The notes under the pieces: generated by a model | The model's input: only the letters and a program-made list of their open reading frames with translations | Database searches by the model: none | Told to the model about the DNA's origin: nothing | Shown: one piece after another, positions 27,458 through 35,264 of the stretch | How the letters are laid out: each line of letters begins with the position of its first letter | How positions within the stretch are numbered: the first letter of the stretch is position 1 | NCBI RefSeq assembly: GCF_008630935.1 | Contig: NZ_CP043908.1 | Span: forward strand, 682,001-746,000 | Length of the DNA: 64,000 nt | DNA from: Thermodesulfobacterium sp. TA1 | Lineage (GTDB): Bacteria; Desulfobacterota; Thermodesulfobacteria; Thermodesulfobacteriales; Thermodesulfobacteriaceae | Direction: 5' to 3' | Position numbers and translations under genes: made by a program

Positions 27458-28808
27458 AATTTTAATAGTTGACGACGAGCCAATTATTTTATTTGGACTT
27501 TCTCACTATTTAAAAGACCAAGGTTTTGAAGTAGAAACCTGTGAAACAGGCACAGAGGTTCTAAAAAAGTTAGAAGCACAAAGGTTTGACCTTTGTATTG
27601 TTGATCTCAAGCTTCCAGATATAGATGGCCTTACGTTGTTAAGAAAAATAAAAACACAAGACCAACAAGTAGGGGTAATAATGATTACCGCTTTTGCTGA
27701 AATTAAAAGTGCGGTGCAGGCTATAAAAGAAGGGGCATTTGATTATTTGGCTAAACCTTTTACCAACGAAGAATTGATGATAGCAATAGAAAAATTTTTT
27801 GAGTTTAAAACTTTAAGAAAAGAGGTAGATGAGTTAAGGGAAAAATTAAAAGAAAAAGAAGCCTTTAAACAGATAGTGGGAGAAAGTAAGGCTATCAAAG
27901 ACATTTTAAACAAAATAGAACTTGTAGCCAAAACAGATGTTTCTGTGTTGATTTTAGGAGAAAGCGGAACAGGTAAAGAATTAATAGCTGATTGCATCCA
28001 AGCTTTAAGCTTAAGGGCAGATAAACCCTACCTTAAAATAAACTGTGCAGCCATTCCTGAGAATTTGTTTGAGGCAGAGCTTTTTGGTTACGAAAAAGGG
28101 GCGTTTACCGGTGCCTATAATTCTAAAAAAGGTAGATTAGAATTAGCTAACGGCGGAACGCTTTTTTTTGATGAAATCGCAGAACTTCCTCAGAACTTGC
28201 AAGCTAAACTGTTAAGGGTTTTAGAAGATCAAACCCTATATCGTTTAGGAAGCGAAAAACCTATAAAGATAGATGTAAGGTTTCTTTATGCTACCAGTAA
28301 AAATTTAAGACAACTGGTAAAAGAAGGGAAATTTAGGGAAGACCTTTATTATAGAATAAACGTTATGTCTATTGAAATACCTCCTCTTAGAGAAAGAAAA
28401 GAGGATATTCCTATTTTGGTAAACCACTTTTTAAAGAAATTCTCTGAAAAGTTTAAAAAGCCCATACCTCAGATTACCGAAGAAGCCTTTCAAGCTTTAA
28501 TGAATTATGATTATCCAGGCAACGTAAGAGAACTAAAACATGTTATAGAAAGGGCTGTCTTATTAGCTGTAGACGGCAAGATAACCCTTAAGCACTTACC
28601 TGAAGAAATAATCCATAGTTTTAAAACAGAGACCTCAGATTATAAACTTGCCAAAGAAGCATTAGAAAAAGAAATTATACTTCAAGCCTTAATAGAAACC
28701 AACTGGAACAAAACCGAGGCTGCCCAAAAGTTAGGGATTAGCCGTAAAACTTTATGGCAAAAACTTAAAAAGTTTGGACTTCTTCCAGTCCACACAGAAG
28801 AGGAATGA
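27447..28808 (+). CDS. NtrC-family sigma-54 response regulator
   Basis: A 453-residue activator paired with the kinase just upstream. The receiver domain has IVDDEPI and CIVDLKLPDIDG with the phosphorylated Asp near residue 51. The AAA+ domain has LGESGTGKELI, EKGAFTGAYN, GTLFFDEIAELP and [13 protein letters not shown] Fis-type DNA-binding end reads NKTEAAQKLGISRKTLWQKL. All functional motifs are intact. It most likely activates the sigma-54 promoter at 28962-28977 through the dyad at 28866-28881. This is inferred from position. Confidence 0.95.
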   Translation: MKGRILIVDDEPIILFGLSHYLKDQGFEVETCETGTEVLKKLEAQRFDLCIVDLKLPDIDGLTLLRKIKTQDQQVGVIMITAFAEIKSAVQAIKEGAFDYLAKPFTNEELMIAIEKFFEFKTLRKEVDELREKLKEKEAFKQIVGESKAIKDILNKIELVAKTDVSVLILGESGTGKELIADCIQALSLRADKPYLKINCAAIPENLFEAELFGYEKGAFTGAYNSKKGRLELANGGTLFFDEIAELPQNLQAKLLRVLEDQTLYRLGSEKPIKIDVRFLYATSKNLRQLVKEGKFREDLYYRINVMSIEIPPLRERKEDIPILVNHFLKKFSEKFKKPIPQITEEAFQALMNYDYPGNVRELKHVIERAVLLAVDGKITLKHLPEEIIHSFKTETSDYKLAKEALEKEIILQALIETNWNKTEAAQKLGISRKTLWQKLKKFGLLPVHTEEE

Positions 28809-28865
28809 ACCGTAGTAGTTTGTATAAGGATAACGTTACTTAAAAGAAACATAAGGTCTAAAAAC

Positions 28866-28881
28866 CGTTACCTTTAGGTAA
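28866..28881. promoter_or_regulatory. Dyad, candidate activator site for the yeiH-like promoter
   Basis: GTTACC and GGTAAC form a perfect 6-bp dyad around TTTA, about 80 bases before the -24 element, a usual place for an enhancer. A second palindrome, TAACGTTA, lies at 28831-28838. Both fit binding by the dimeric regulator encoded just upstream, but no binding data are available. Confidence 0.45.
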
Positions 28882-28961
28882 CAGTAAAAATTTCTTAAAA
28901 AATCCATTCTTAAAACCTTAGGTTTTTTCAAGTTTTTTAAAAAGAATAAAAAAATAAAAAT

Positions 28962-28977
28962 AGGCATGTTTTTTGTT
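28962..28977 (+). promoter_or_regulatory. Sigma-54 promoter before the YeiH-family gene
   Basis: AGGCATGTTTTTTGTT has GG and G(T) at the -24/-12 spacing (GG-N10-GT), one base off the usual GG-N10-GC. It lies about 125 bases before the ATG at 29102 and next to a sigma-54 regulator gene, which raises its likelihood. Confidence 0.5.
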
Positions 28978-29101
28978 ATTTTTGCCTAGGTAAAACTAAA
29001 ATCTGGAACAAGGGGGTGAGATAATGAAAAAAGGTTGAGGTGGTTAAAAGTAAAGTTTAGGATTTTTAAGGTTTAAAATTTAAAAGAAAGGAGGAGGTCG
29101 T

Positions 29102-30718
29102 ATGGTAGAGGAGAAGAAAAAAGGTTTGGTTAATGAAGATTGGTTAGCCTTTTATTTAGCGATGGCCTTGATAATAATTTCTTTTTTAGCCTATGTAGGG
29201 ATAGACCCATTTGGTTGGACGGTAAAGACTTCAGAATGGATTTCTCTTGATAAAGCCATTGCCCCTCTTAGTAAGAAGGTAGGTATTTCTGGTGGGGTAT
29301 CTTTAATTTTAACCTGGCTTTTTTTAACTGTGTTTTTTGCTATTGGGGCTGCCTTTTTAGGGCTTAACGTAGGGAGGTTTATCGTTGGTTTCTTTTTTAT
29401 TTTTTGGTTAAGTTATATTTGTTGGTTGATAGGACATTATGCATATTTTGCGGCTACCGATCCTACTAAACATAACATCCCTTGGTCTTTAAAACTTACT
29501 GGAGAAGGTGGACTTATCTTTGCTCTAATCCTTGGTTTGATTATAGGTAACTTTTTTAGAGGGTTTGCTAATTTTATCAAAGAGGCTGTTTTACCAGAGT
29601 TTTACGTTAAGACAGGTATTGGTTTGATGGGTGCGGTTCTTGGTTTAAAATCAGCTCAAGCCTTTGGTCTTGCTTCAGCGGTTCTTTTCAGAGGACTTTG
29701 TGCTATAGTTGAGGCTTATCTTATTTATTGGGCTCTTGTTTATTGGTTGGCAAGAAAATATTTTAAGTTTAGTAAGGAGTGGGCTGCACCTTTAGCCTCA
29801 GGTATTTCTATCTGCGGTGTTTCTGCATCCATCGCCACCGGTGGTGCAATTAAGGCAAGGCCGGTTGTTCCGGTTATGGTTTCTTCTTTGGTGGTTATTT
29901 TTGCGGTGGTTGAATTACTTATCCTTCCTTTCTTAGCCCGTGAGTTTTTATGGCAGCAACCAATGGTTGCTGGTGCTTGGATGGGACTTGCGGTTAAAAC
30001 CGACGGGGCTGCTTTTGCCTCTGGTGCTATAGTAGATGCTTTGATAAGAGGTAAGGCTGAAGCCGTAGCAGGTATCAAATATGAACCTGGTTGGATTATG
30101 ATGGCTGCAGCTACTACCAAGTTGTTTATAGACATCTTTATCAGTATTTGGGCTTTTATTTTAGCTTATATCTGGTGTGCTCATATAGAATGTCAAGAAG
30201 GTCAAAGAGTTACCGCTAAAGAAATCTGGCATAGGTTTCCCAAGTTTGTTTTGGCTTATGCCCTTGGTTTCGTAATCTTTTTGATTATTTCTGCCCCTCA
30301 TGCTCCTAAGGTGGGAACGGTAGAACATCAGATTAAAGGGGTTCAAAAACAGATAGAAAAGCTTGAAAAACAAGCAGCTACAGCAGTTGATCCAGCTATT
30401 AAAGACCAGTTGGCTCAACAGATAGCTGCTAAAAAAGCTGAAATAGAAGAGTTAAAGGCCAGTATAAAGGATTCTAAGAACGTAGTTGATCAAACCAAAA
30501 CTGCTACCAATGGATTAAATAACTTAAGAACTTTTATGTTCCTCTTTACCTTTTTTACCATCGGTATCATTTCTGATTTTAGGAAACTTTGGGAAGAAGG
30601 TATCGGCCGTTTGGCTGTGGTGTACTTAGTATGTCTGTTTGGTTTTATCATCTGGATTGGACTTTTGATTTCTTACATCTTCTTCCATGGAGTAAAACCA
30701 CCTATAATAGGGCAGTAA
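29102..30718 (+). CDS. YeiH-family (UPF0324) transporter with coiled-coil insert
   Basis: A 538-residue inner-membrane protein with about 11-12 hydrophobic segments. The core KTGIGLMGAVLGLK, SGISICGVSASIATGGAI and GLAVKTDGAAFASGAI matches the YeiH/UPF0324 family, annotated as putative sulfate exporters. That function is little tested. Residues 405-470 form a charged coiled coil (KQIEKLEKQAATAVD...), which is unusual for the family and makes the protein longer than the usual 340 or so residues. An AAAGGAGGAGG site precedes the ATG. It is followed by a 56-residue membrane peptide in the same unit. In a sulfate reducer, transport of a sulfur oxyanion is attractive but unproven. Confidence 0.82.
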   Translation: MVEEKKKGLVNEDWLAFYLAMALIIISFLAYVGIDPFGWTVKTSEWISLDKAIAPLSKKVGISGGVSLILTWLFLTVFFAIGAAFLGLNVGRFIVGFFFIFWLSYICWLIGHYAYFAATDPTKHNIPWSLKLTGEGGLIFALILGLIIGNFFRGFANFIKEAVLPEFYVKTGIGLMGAVLGLKSAQAFGLASAVLFRGLCAIVEAYLIYWALVYWLARKYFKFSKEWAAPLASGISICGVSASIATGGAIKARPVVPVMVSSLVVIFAVVELLILPFLAREFLWQQPMVAGAWMGLAVKTDGAAFASGAIVDALIRGKAEAVAGIKYEPGWIMMAAATTKLFIDIFISIWAFILAYIWCAHIECQEGQRVTAKEIWHRFPKFVLAYALGFVIFLIISAPHAPKVGTVEHQIKGVQKQIEKLEKQAATAVDPAIKDQLAQQIAAKKAEIEELKASIKDSKNVVDQTKTATNGLNNLRTFMFLFTFFTIGIISDFRKLWEEGIGRLAVVYLVCLFGFIIWIGLLISYIFFHGVKPPIIGQ

Positions 30719-30751
30719 GTTTTATATAAAAATCTACCAAAGGAGGTAAAT

Positions 30752-30922
30752 ATGGCTGAAGAAAAAGAAGCAAAACTTATAGAAGAACTTCAAAAAATGA
30801 AATATGACCCCTGGTTGCCTATAGAAAGTAAACTGGTAAAATGGTCTGTAGGATTAGGAATAATTCTTTTGATTGTCTTGGTTTGGGTTAGTTATACCTT
30901 CTTTCCTGCTTCCCACGGATAA
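30752..30922 (+). CDS. Small single-pass membrane peptide downstream of the transporter
   Basis: A 56-residue frame with a strong AAAGGAGG site eight bases before the ATG. The first 30 residues are charged (MAEEKEAKLIEELQKMKYD) and one membrane helix follows (WSVGLGIILLIVLVWVSYTF). It starts 33 bases after the transporter stop and ends before a terminator, so the two share a transcript. It is likely an accessory subunit of the transporter; no family is recognised. Strong translation signals and a typical membrane-helix sequence make it a real gene. Confidence 0.75.
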   Translation: MAEEKEAKLIEELQKMKYDPWLPIESKLVKWSVGLGIILLIVLVWVSYTFFPASHG

Positions 30923-30949
30923 AAATCTCGTCTAACGATTAAATTTAAG

Positions 30950-30981
30950 CCCTGGGAGGTTATTGCCTCTCAGGGTTTTTT
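30950..30981. terminator. Terminator after the transporter unit
   Basis: A 10-bp stem, CCCTGGGAGG and CCTCTCAGGG with one G-T pair, is followed by six T. It lies between convergent genes and probably serves the plus-strand unit. Confidence 0.85.
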
Positions 30982-30984
30982 CAT

Positions 30985-31728
30985 TTAGTATGCATAAAGA
31001 TTACCGTATGGTCTATGGGACATAGGAGTTATTTTGAAAAATTTTTCGTTTAGCAAAACTCCTAAGTCTTCGCCTATATCAGCACAATATTCTTTTAAAA
31101 TTTTTTTAAGATATGCCTGGTCTTCTTCGTTTAGAGAAGAGACCTTTAGGTTTTTTCCAAGAAAAAAAGGGTCTATTTTACCTCTTAAGTAGATAGCCCC
31201 TCCGTGCATACCTGTTCCTAAAAACTTTCCTACTATAGGTCTTTCTGGATGTTGAGAATATATTCCTAAAACCACGATCGTTCCTCCAGCCATGTATTCT
31301 CCTAAAAAGTCTCCAGCTTTTCCACCTATTACGATTACCGGATGTTTATCTTGATAGGATTTCATATGAATGCCCACACGGTATCCTACATCTCCTTTAA
31401 TAAAAATCTTCCCGCCTCGCATGCTGTAACCCACTACATCACCTGCCATTCCGTATACCGTTATTTTCCCTTCTTCCATCGTATTTCCGCAGCCATCCTG
31501 AACGTTTCCATAGACATATATTTCAGGACCGCTCATAAAACATCCTAAATCAAGTCCTACGGTCCCCCAAATTTTTACCGTAATCTTTTCTTTTATTCCT
31601 GCAAGTAAGTATCTATGACCGTTTACCCCGTGTATTTCAAACGCTTTTTTACCTTCTAAGATTTTTTCGCGGACAATTTGATTTACTTTGGTATAACTTA
31701 ATTTCCCAACGTTAAAAACTACGCTCAT
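30985..31728 (-). CDS. Glutamate synthase GXGXG-domain subunit
   Basis: A 247-residue beta-helix protein equal to the C-terminal GXGXG domain of the glutamate synthase large chain. Repeats such as GTVGLDLGCFMSGPEIYVYG, GGKAGDFLGEYMAGGTIVVLG and GKFLGTGMHGGAIYLRG are characteristic. In the split, archaeal-type enzyme it is a separate polypeptide that structures the ammonia channel between the glutaminase and synthase parts. It is the last of three glutamate-synthase genes on this strand, 23 bases after the glutaminase gene. Confidence 0.9.
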   Translation of the reverse strand: MSVVFNVGKLSYTKVNQIVREKILEGKKAFEIHGVNGHRYLLAGIKEKITVKIWGTVGLDLGCFMSGPEIYVYGNVQDGCGNTMEEGKITVYGMAGDVVGYSMRGGKIFIKGDVGYRVGIHMKSYQDKHPVIVIGGKAGDFLGEYMAGGTIVVLGIYSQHPERPIVGKFLGTGMHGGAIYLRGKIDPFFLGKNLKVSSLNEEDQAYLKKILKEYCADIGEDLGVLLNEKFFKITPMSHRPYGNLYAY

Positions 31729-31751
31729 TAAGGGCTTCCTCCTAGCAACTT

Positions 31752-32867
31752 TTATTTATAACTTTTTTGGTGAGGAATAGTACCTTCTGTTATTTCTAAG
31801 ATTACTGGTTCTCCTGCCTTAGGATGCCAAACAATCTCAGGGTTAGGACAAATGGTTCTTATAGCGGCTTCTTCACTGGCTAAATAATACAAATCCCCTG
31901 ATTTAGCTACTACTAAAGGTCTAAGCTTAGATCTGTCGGTTAACCCTACTATTCCACCGTTATAGGCAAAGATAATGGCAAAAGGACCGTTTAAAAGGGC
32001 TCCTCCGTACACTACTCTCAAGGCCTCTATCAAATTTTTTTCTTCTTCATTTAAACATTCTATTTCCATCCAAAAAGGTGGAGCCAAAGCAGTACAAGCT
32101 AATTTAATAGGCAATTTGTGCCTTCTTATAAGGAGGTCTAAAAGATAGGTAACCACCTCTGTATCAGTAAGAAGGGTACATTTATAACCAAAAAGTTCTA
32201 AATATCTCTTATTGGTCCCGTAGCTTGAAATTTCACCATTATGTACGATAGACCAGTCAAGAAGACTAAAGGGATGTGCTCCTCCCCACCAACCAGGGGT
32301 ATTTGTAGGAAAACGATTGTGCGCTGTCCAGATATATGCTTGATATTCGTCTATTCTAAAGAATTCTGCTATTTCACTTGGGAACCCCACTCCCTTAAAA
32401 ACTCCCATGTTTTTTCCAGAAGAAAGGATGTAAATCCCTTTTAGGTTGGCGTTGATATACATAACCATTTCTATTATTTTGTTTTCTTGCTCTTCTAAAG
32501 AAAGGGTTTCTTCTATTTCAGGTTTTACAAAGTATCTTTTAAAAATAGGAGGATTTTTGATGGTTTTTACTTTTCTAGTAGGGATAGGTTCGTGGTAGAT
32601 TGCTTTAATTTTTTGAAAAAGGAAGGCTTCAAATTTTTCCAAACAATTTTTGTCATCAGCCATCACATGTAAGGCATAAAAGTCTTTAAAGTCAGGATAA
32701 ATTCCATAACCAGCAAACCCGGCACCCAAACCGTTCCCTCTTTCTTCTTGACAAACGATAGATTTTATTATTAGGTCTCCTGGTATCAACCCTCCCTTGA
32801 GGTTGATTATTCCAGAAACCCCACAACCAGAAATTTCTTTATAATCTTTAAGGATAAAGTCCCACAT
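31752..32867 (-). CDS. Glutamate synthase glutaminase subunit
   Basis: A 371-residue class II glutamine amidotransferase that supplies ammonia to glutamate synthase. HNRFPTNTPGWWGGAHPF, WSIVHNGEISSYGTN and LTDTEVVTYLLD match the GltB glutaminase domain. The catalytic Cys is normally residue 1 of the mature protein. Here CGVSG starts at residue 15 after MWDFILKDYKEISG, so a 14-residue propeptide must be removed or the start lies further in; no in-frame ATG or GTG is seen just before the Cys. It lies between the synthase and GXGXG genes. Confidence 0.9.
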   Translation of the reverse strand: MWDFILKDYKEISGCGVSGIINLKGGLIPGDLIIKSIVCQEERGNGLGAGFAGYGIYPDFKDFYALHVMADDKNCLEKFEAFLFQKIKAIYHEPIPTRKVKTIKNPPIFKRYFVKPEIEETLSLEEQENKIIEMVMYINANLKGIYILSSGKNMGVFKGVGFPSEIAEFFRIDEYQAYIWTAHNRFPTNTPGWWGGAHPFSLLDWSIVHNGEISSYGTNKRYLELFGYKCTLLTDTEVVTYLLDLLIRRHKLPIKLACTALAPPFWMEIECLNEEEKNLIEALRVVYGGALLNGPFAIIFAYNGGIVGLTDRSKLRPLVVAKSGDLYYLASEEAAIRTICPNPEIVWHPKAGEPVILEITEGTIPHQKSYK

Positions 32868-32886
32868 CGTTAAACCCCTTTGATAT

Positions 32887-34410
32887 TTATTCGCCTGCCT
32901 GTTTTACTTCAAGGACTTCCATCTCTTCTCGAGTTAAGCCTATAGCCCTTAGTTTTTCTCTATTACTCCGTAAGCTTTCTATCGAGTTGAACCCCATTGC
33001 CCCAAGCATTTCTTTTATCTCACTCTGCCAACCTATCATTAGGTTGTAGACTTTTTCATAGACTATGTCTGGTGAAAGACGTTTTATTAATTCTGGATGG
33101 TTGGTAGCTATACCCCAAGGACATTTTCCAGTATAACATCTTTGGCAAAGGGTACACCCTACAGCGATAAGAAGTGGGGTGCCGATAGCTACTACATCTG
33201 CCCCTAAAGCAATGGCTTTCACTACATCAGCACTGCAGCGTATACCACCAGAGGCGATGATGGTAGTTTTATGCCTAATACCTTCTTCTCTTAGTCTTTT
33301 ATCTACAGCAGAAATAGCAAGTTCTATCGGTATGCCTACGTATTGTCTAAACATCGTCGGAGCAGCCCCCGTGCCCCCTCTTATCCCATCTATAACTACT
33401 GCATCAGCCCCAGCCCTTATTATTCCAGAGGCAATAGCAGCGATGTTATGCACCGCAGCTACTTTTACGAAAACAGGTTTTTTATACTCGGTGGCTTCTT
33501 TTAAAGCAAAGATAAGACCTCTTAAGTCTTCTATCGAATAGATGTCGTGATGAGGGGCAGGGGAGATGGCATCGGTGCCTAAGGGTATCATCCTGGTTTT
33601 AGAAATTTCTTCAGTAACCTTTTCTCCTGGTAAATGCCCTCCAATACCAGGTTTAGCCCCTTGTCCTATTTTTATTTCTATAGCTACCCCAGAATTTAGA
33701 TAATCTACGTTAACCCCAAACCTTCCAGAAGCACACTGGACCACTATATGGTCTTTATATTCATATAAAGAAGGATGCAATCCTCCTTCCCCTGTGTTGT
33801 ATAAAATTCCTAAGTCTTTAGCTGCGCGTACAAGTCCTTGGTGAACATGAAGGTTTATAGAACCATAGGACATTCCTGAAAATATTATAGGCATTTCTAA
33901 TTTTATCAAAGGAGGCAAAGATTTTTTAAGTCTAAAGCCTTTTTCTGTTCTTTCTATCTCCAGTTTTTCAGGTTTTGAGCCAATATAAGTCCTCAACTCC
34001 ATAGGCTCTCTTAATGGATCGATAGGTGGATTGGTAACCTGACATGCATCCAGCACAAGATGGTCAAAATAAACCTTTAAAGGCAAATCACATCCGGTTG
34101 AAGAAAGTAAAATTCCACCTTTGTCTGCTTGTTTATATATATTTTTAATAAAATTGGGAGTCCACAGATGATGTTCTCTAAACTCCGAAGGATTTTTTTT
34201 TATTATTAAGGCATTGGTGGGGCACATAGCCTCACACCTATGACATCCTACACATTTAGTATGGTCCTCTTTTAACAATTTCTTTTTTTCATCCCAAACA
34301 TGTACTCCATAAGTACACTCTTTGACACAAACCTTACATTTTACACACTTATTCTCTAAACGTTCTACATAAAAATCAGGATAAAAATTTGCAAAATTAG
34401 TTGGTTTCAT
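32887..34410 (-). CDS. gltB: Glutamate synthase, FMN/iron-sulfur synthase subunit
   Basis: A 507-residue central subunit that reduces 2-oxoglutarate with glutamine-derived ammonia to glutamate. The N-terminal ferredoxin-like part has CVKCKVCVKEC and CVGCHRCEAMCP for two iron-sulfur clusters. The FMN-binding barrel has EGGLHPSLYEYKDH, IKIGQGAKPGIGGHLPG, VIDGIRGGTGAAP and ASGGIRC. CTLCQRCYTGKCPWGIAT holds the cluster typical of glutamate synthase. Electrons probably come from ferredoxin or an unlinked subunit, since no GltD is in view. It heads the three-gene unit. Confidence 0.93.
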   Translation of the reverse strand: MKPTNFANFYPDFYVERLENKCVKCKVCVKECTYGVHVWDEKKKLLKEDHTKCVGCHRCEAMCPTNALIIKKNPSEFREHHLWTPNFIKNIYKQADKGGILLSSTGCDLPLKVYFDHLVLDACQVTNPPIDPLREPMELRTYIGSKPEKLEIERTEKGFRLKKSLPPLIKLEMPIIFSGMSYGSINLHVHQGLVRAAKDLGILYNTGEGGLHPSLYEYKDHIVVQCASGRFGVNVDYLNSGVAIEIKIGQGAKPGIGGHLPGEKVTEEISKTRMIPLGTDAISPAPHHDIYSIEDLRGLIFALKEATEYKKPVFVKVAAVHNIAAIASGIIRAGADAVVIDGIRGGTGAAPTMFRQYVGIPIELAISAVDKRLREEGIRHKTTIIASGGIRCSADVVKAIALGADVVAIGTPLLIAVGCTLCQRCYTGKCPWGIATNHPELIKRLSPDIVYEKVYNLMIGWQSEIKEMLGAMGFNSIESLRSNREKLRAIGLTREEMEVLEVKQAGE

Positions 34411-34548
34411 GTTCCACCCTTTTTAAAAACTTTATAAAAGTTTCAGTTCAGAAATGTTTAAATCAAAAATTATGCCTAACTTTATTGGGGCCTTTCTTAA
34501 GACTTTTTAACCTTAAATTACATTCTTTTACATTTTTTTACATTTATG

Positions 34549-35262
34549 TTATTTTTTGTTCAAACTAAAACTTAAAAATTCAAAAATGTCCTTAGGATAG
34601 ATTTTTTTATTTTTAAAAATAACCAGCCTTTCTACCAAGTTTTGAAGTTCCCTTATGTTGGCGGGCCATGGGTAGTCTTTTAATATTTCTATGGTTAAAG
34701 GTTGAAAGAAGACCCTTTTTTGATATTTTTGGTTAAATATTTTTAAGAAATACGCTAAAAATTCTGGTATATCTTCTTTTCTTTCTCTTAGGGGTAAAAT
34801 TTGTAGACTATAGAAATAGGTCCTAAACACGTTTAAAGTTAAATTTTTAGCAGATGAAGAGGCTATGAACTTTAGCTGAGATTGAGATAAAACGATTTTG
34901 ATAAAAGTTTCTAAGAATTCTTCAGACAGTCTATCTATATGATTTACAAAAAGGGTCCCTTTTTGGTTTTGAAGTAGATATATTTCTTTGAAAATTTCCT
35001 CTTTACAAAAAGAGGAGGCAAGACAATCTAAATAAAAAAATGTATGTTCTTTGTTAAACAAAAAATGAGCTTTTTTAGCTATAAAAGATTTCCCTACTCC
35101 GCTTTCTCCCCCTAAGAGTATAGGTATTTTAGAGTTATATAGCTTTTCTAATACAGGTAATAAAGTTTTTAGAGATGTAAAATCTATAAACTCCTTAGGG
35201 TTAATCTCGATAGATTTAATTTTAAAAAGCCCCTGAAGAAGGGGCTTTTTAAAATTTTTCAT
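34549..35262 (-). CDS. Degenerate sigma-54-activator-like AAA+ protein
   Basis: A 237-residue AAA+ domain related to NtrC-type activators but stripped down. Walker A (LGGESGVGKSFIAKK) is intact. The GAFTGA loop that contacts sigma-54 is missing. The Walker B position reads TLFVNHIDRL instead of LFLDEIG, so both acidic residues are gone. The arginine region is FRTYFYSLQILPLRERKEDI. WPANIRELQNLVERLV (sensor II) is kept. There is no receiver domain and no helix-turn-helix. It may bind but not hydrolyse ATP. It starts two bases after the glnA stop, and its first codons form a terminator. It may be a modulator of the sigma-54 network or a decaying gene. Confidence 0.75.
   Translation of the reverse strand: MKNFKKPLLQGLFKIKSIEINPKEFIDFTSLKTLLPVLEKLYNSKIPILLGGESGVGKSFIAKKAHFLFNKEHTFFYLDCLASSFCKEEIFKEIYLLQNQKGTLFVNHIDRLSEEFLETFIKIVLSQSQLKFIASSSAKNLTLNVFRTYFYSLQILPLRERKEDIPEFLAYFLKIFNQKYQKRVFFQPLTIEILKDYPWPANIRELQNLVERLVIFKNKKIYPKDIFEFLSFSLNKK
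35224..35250 (-). terminator. glnA terminator inside the 5' end of the next gene
   Basis: AAAAAGCCCC and GGGGCTTTTT form a 10-bp stem around TTCTTCA, an excellent rho-independent terminator on the minus strand. It lies 15 bases after the glnA stop and inside the first codons of the AAA+ gene (residues about 5-13). Expression of that gene must therefore depend on readthrough, or translation must disrupt the hairpin. Confidence 0.85.
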
Positions 35263-35264
35263 TT

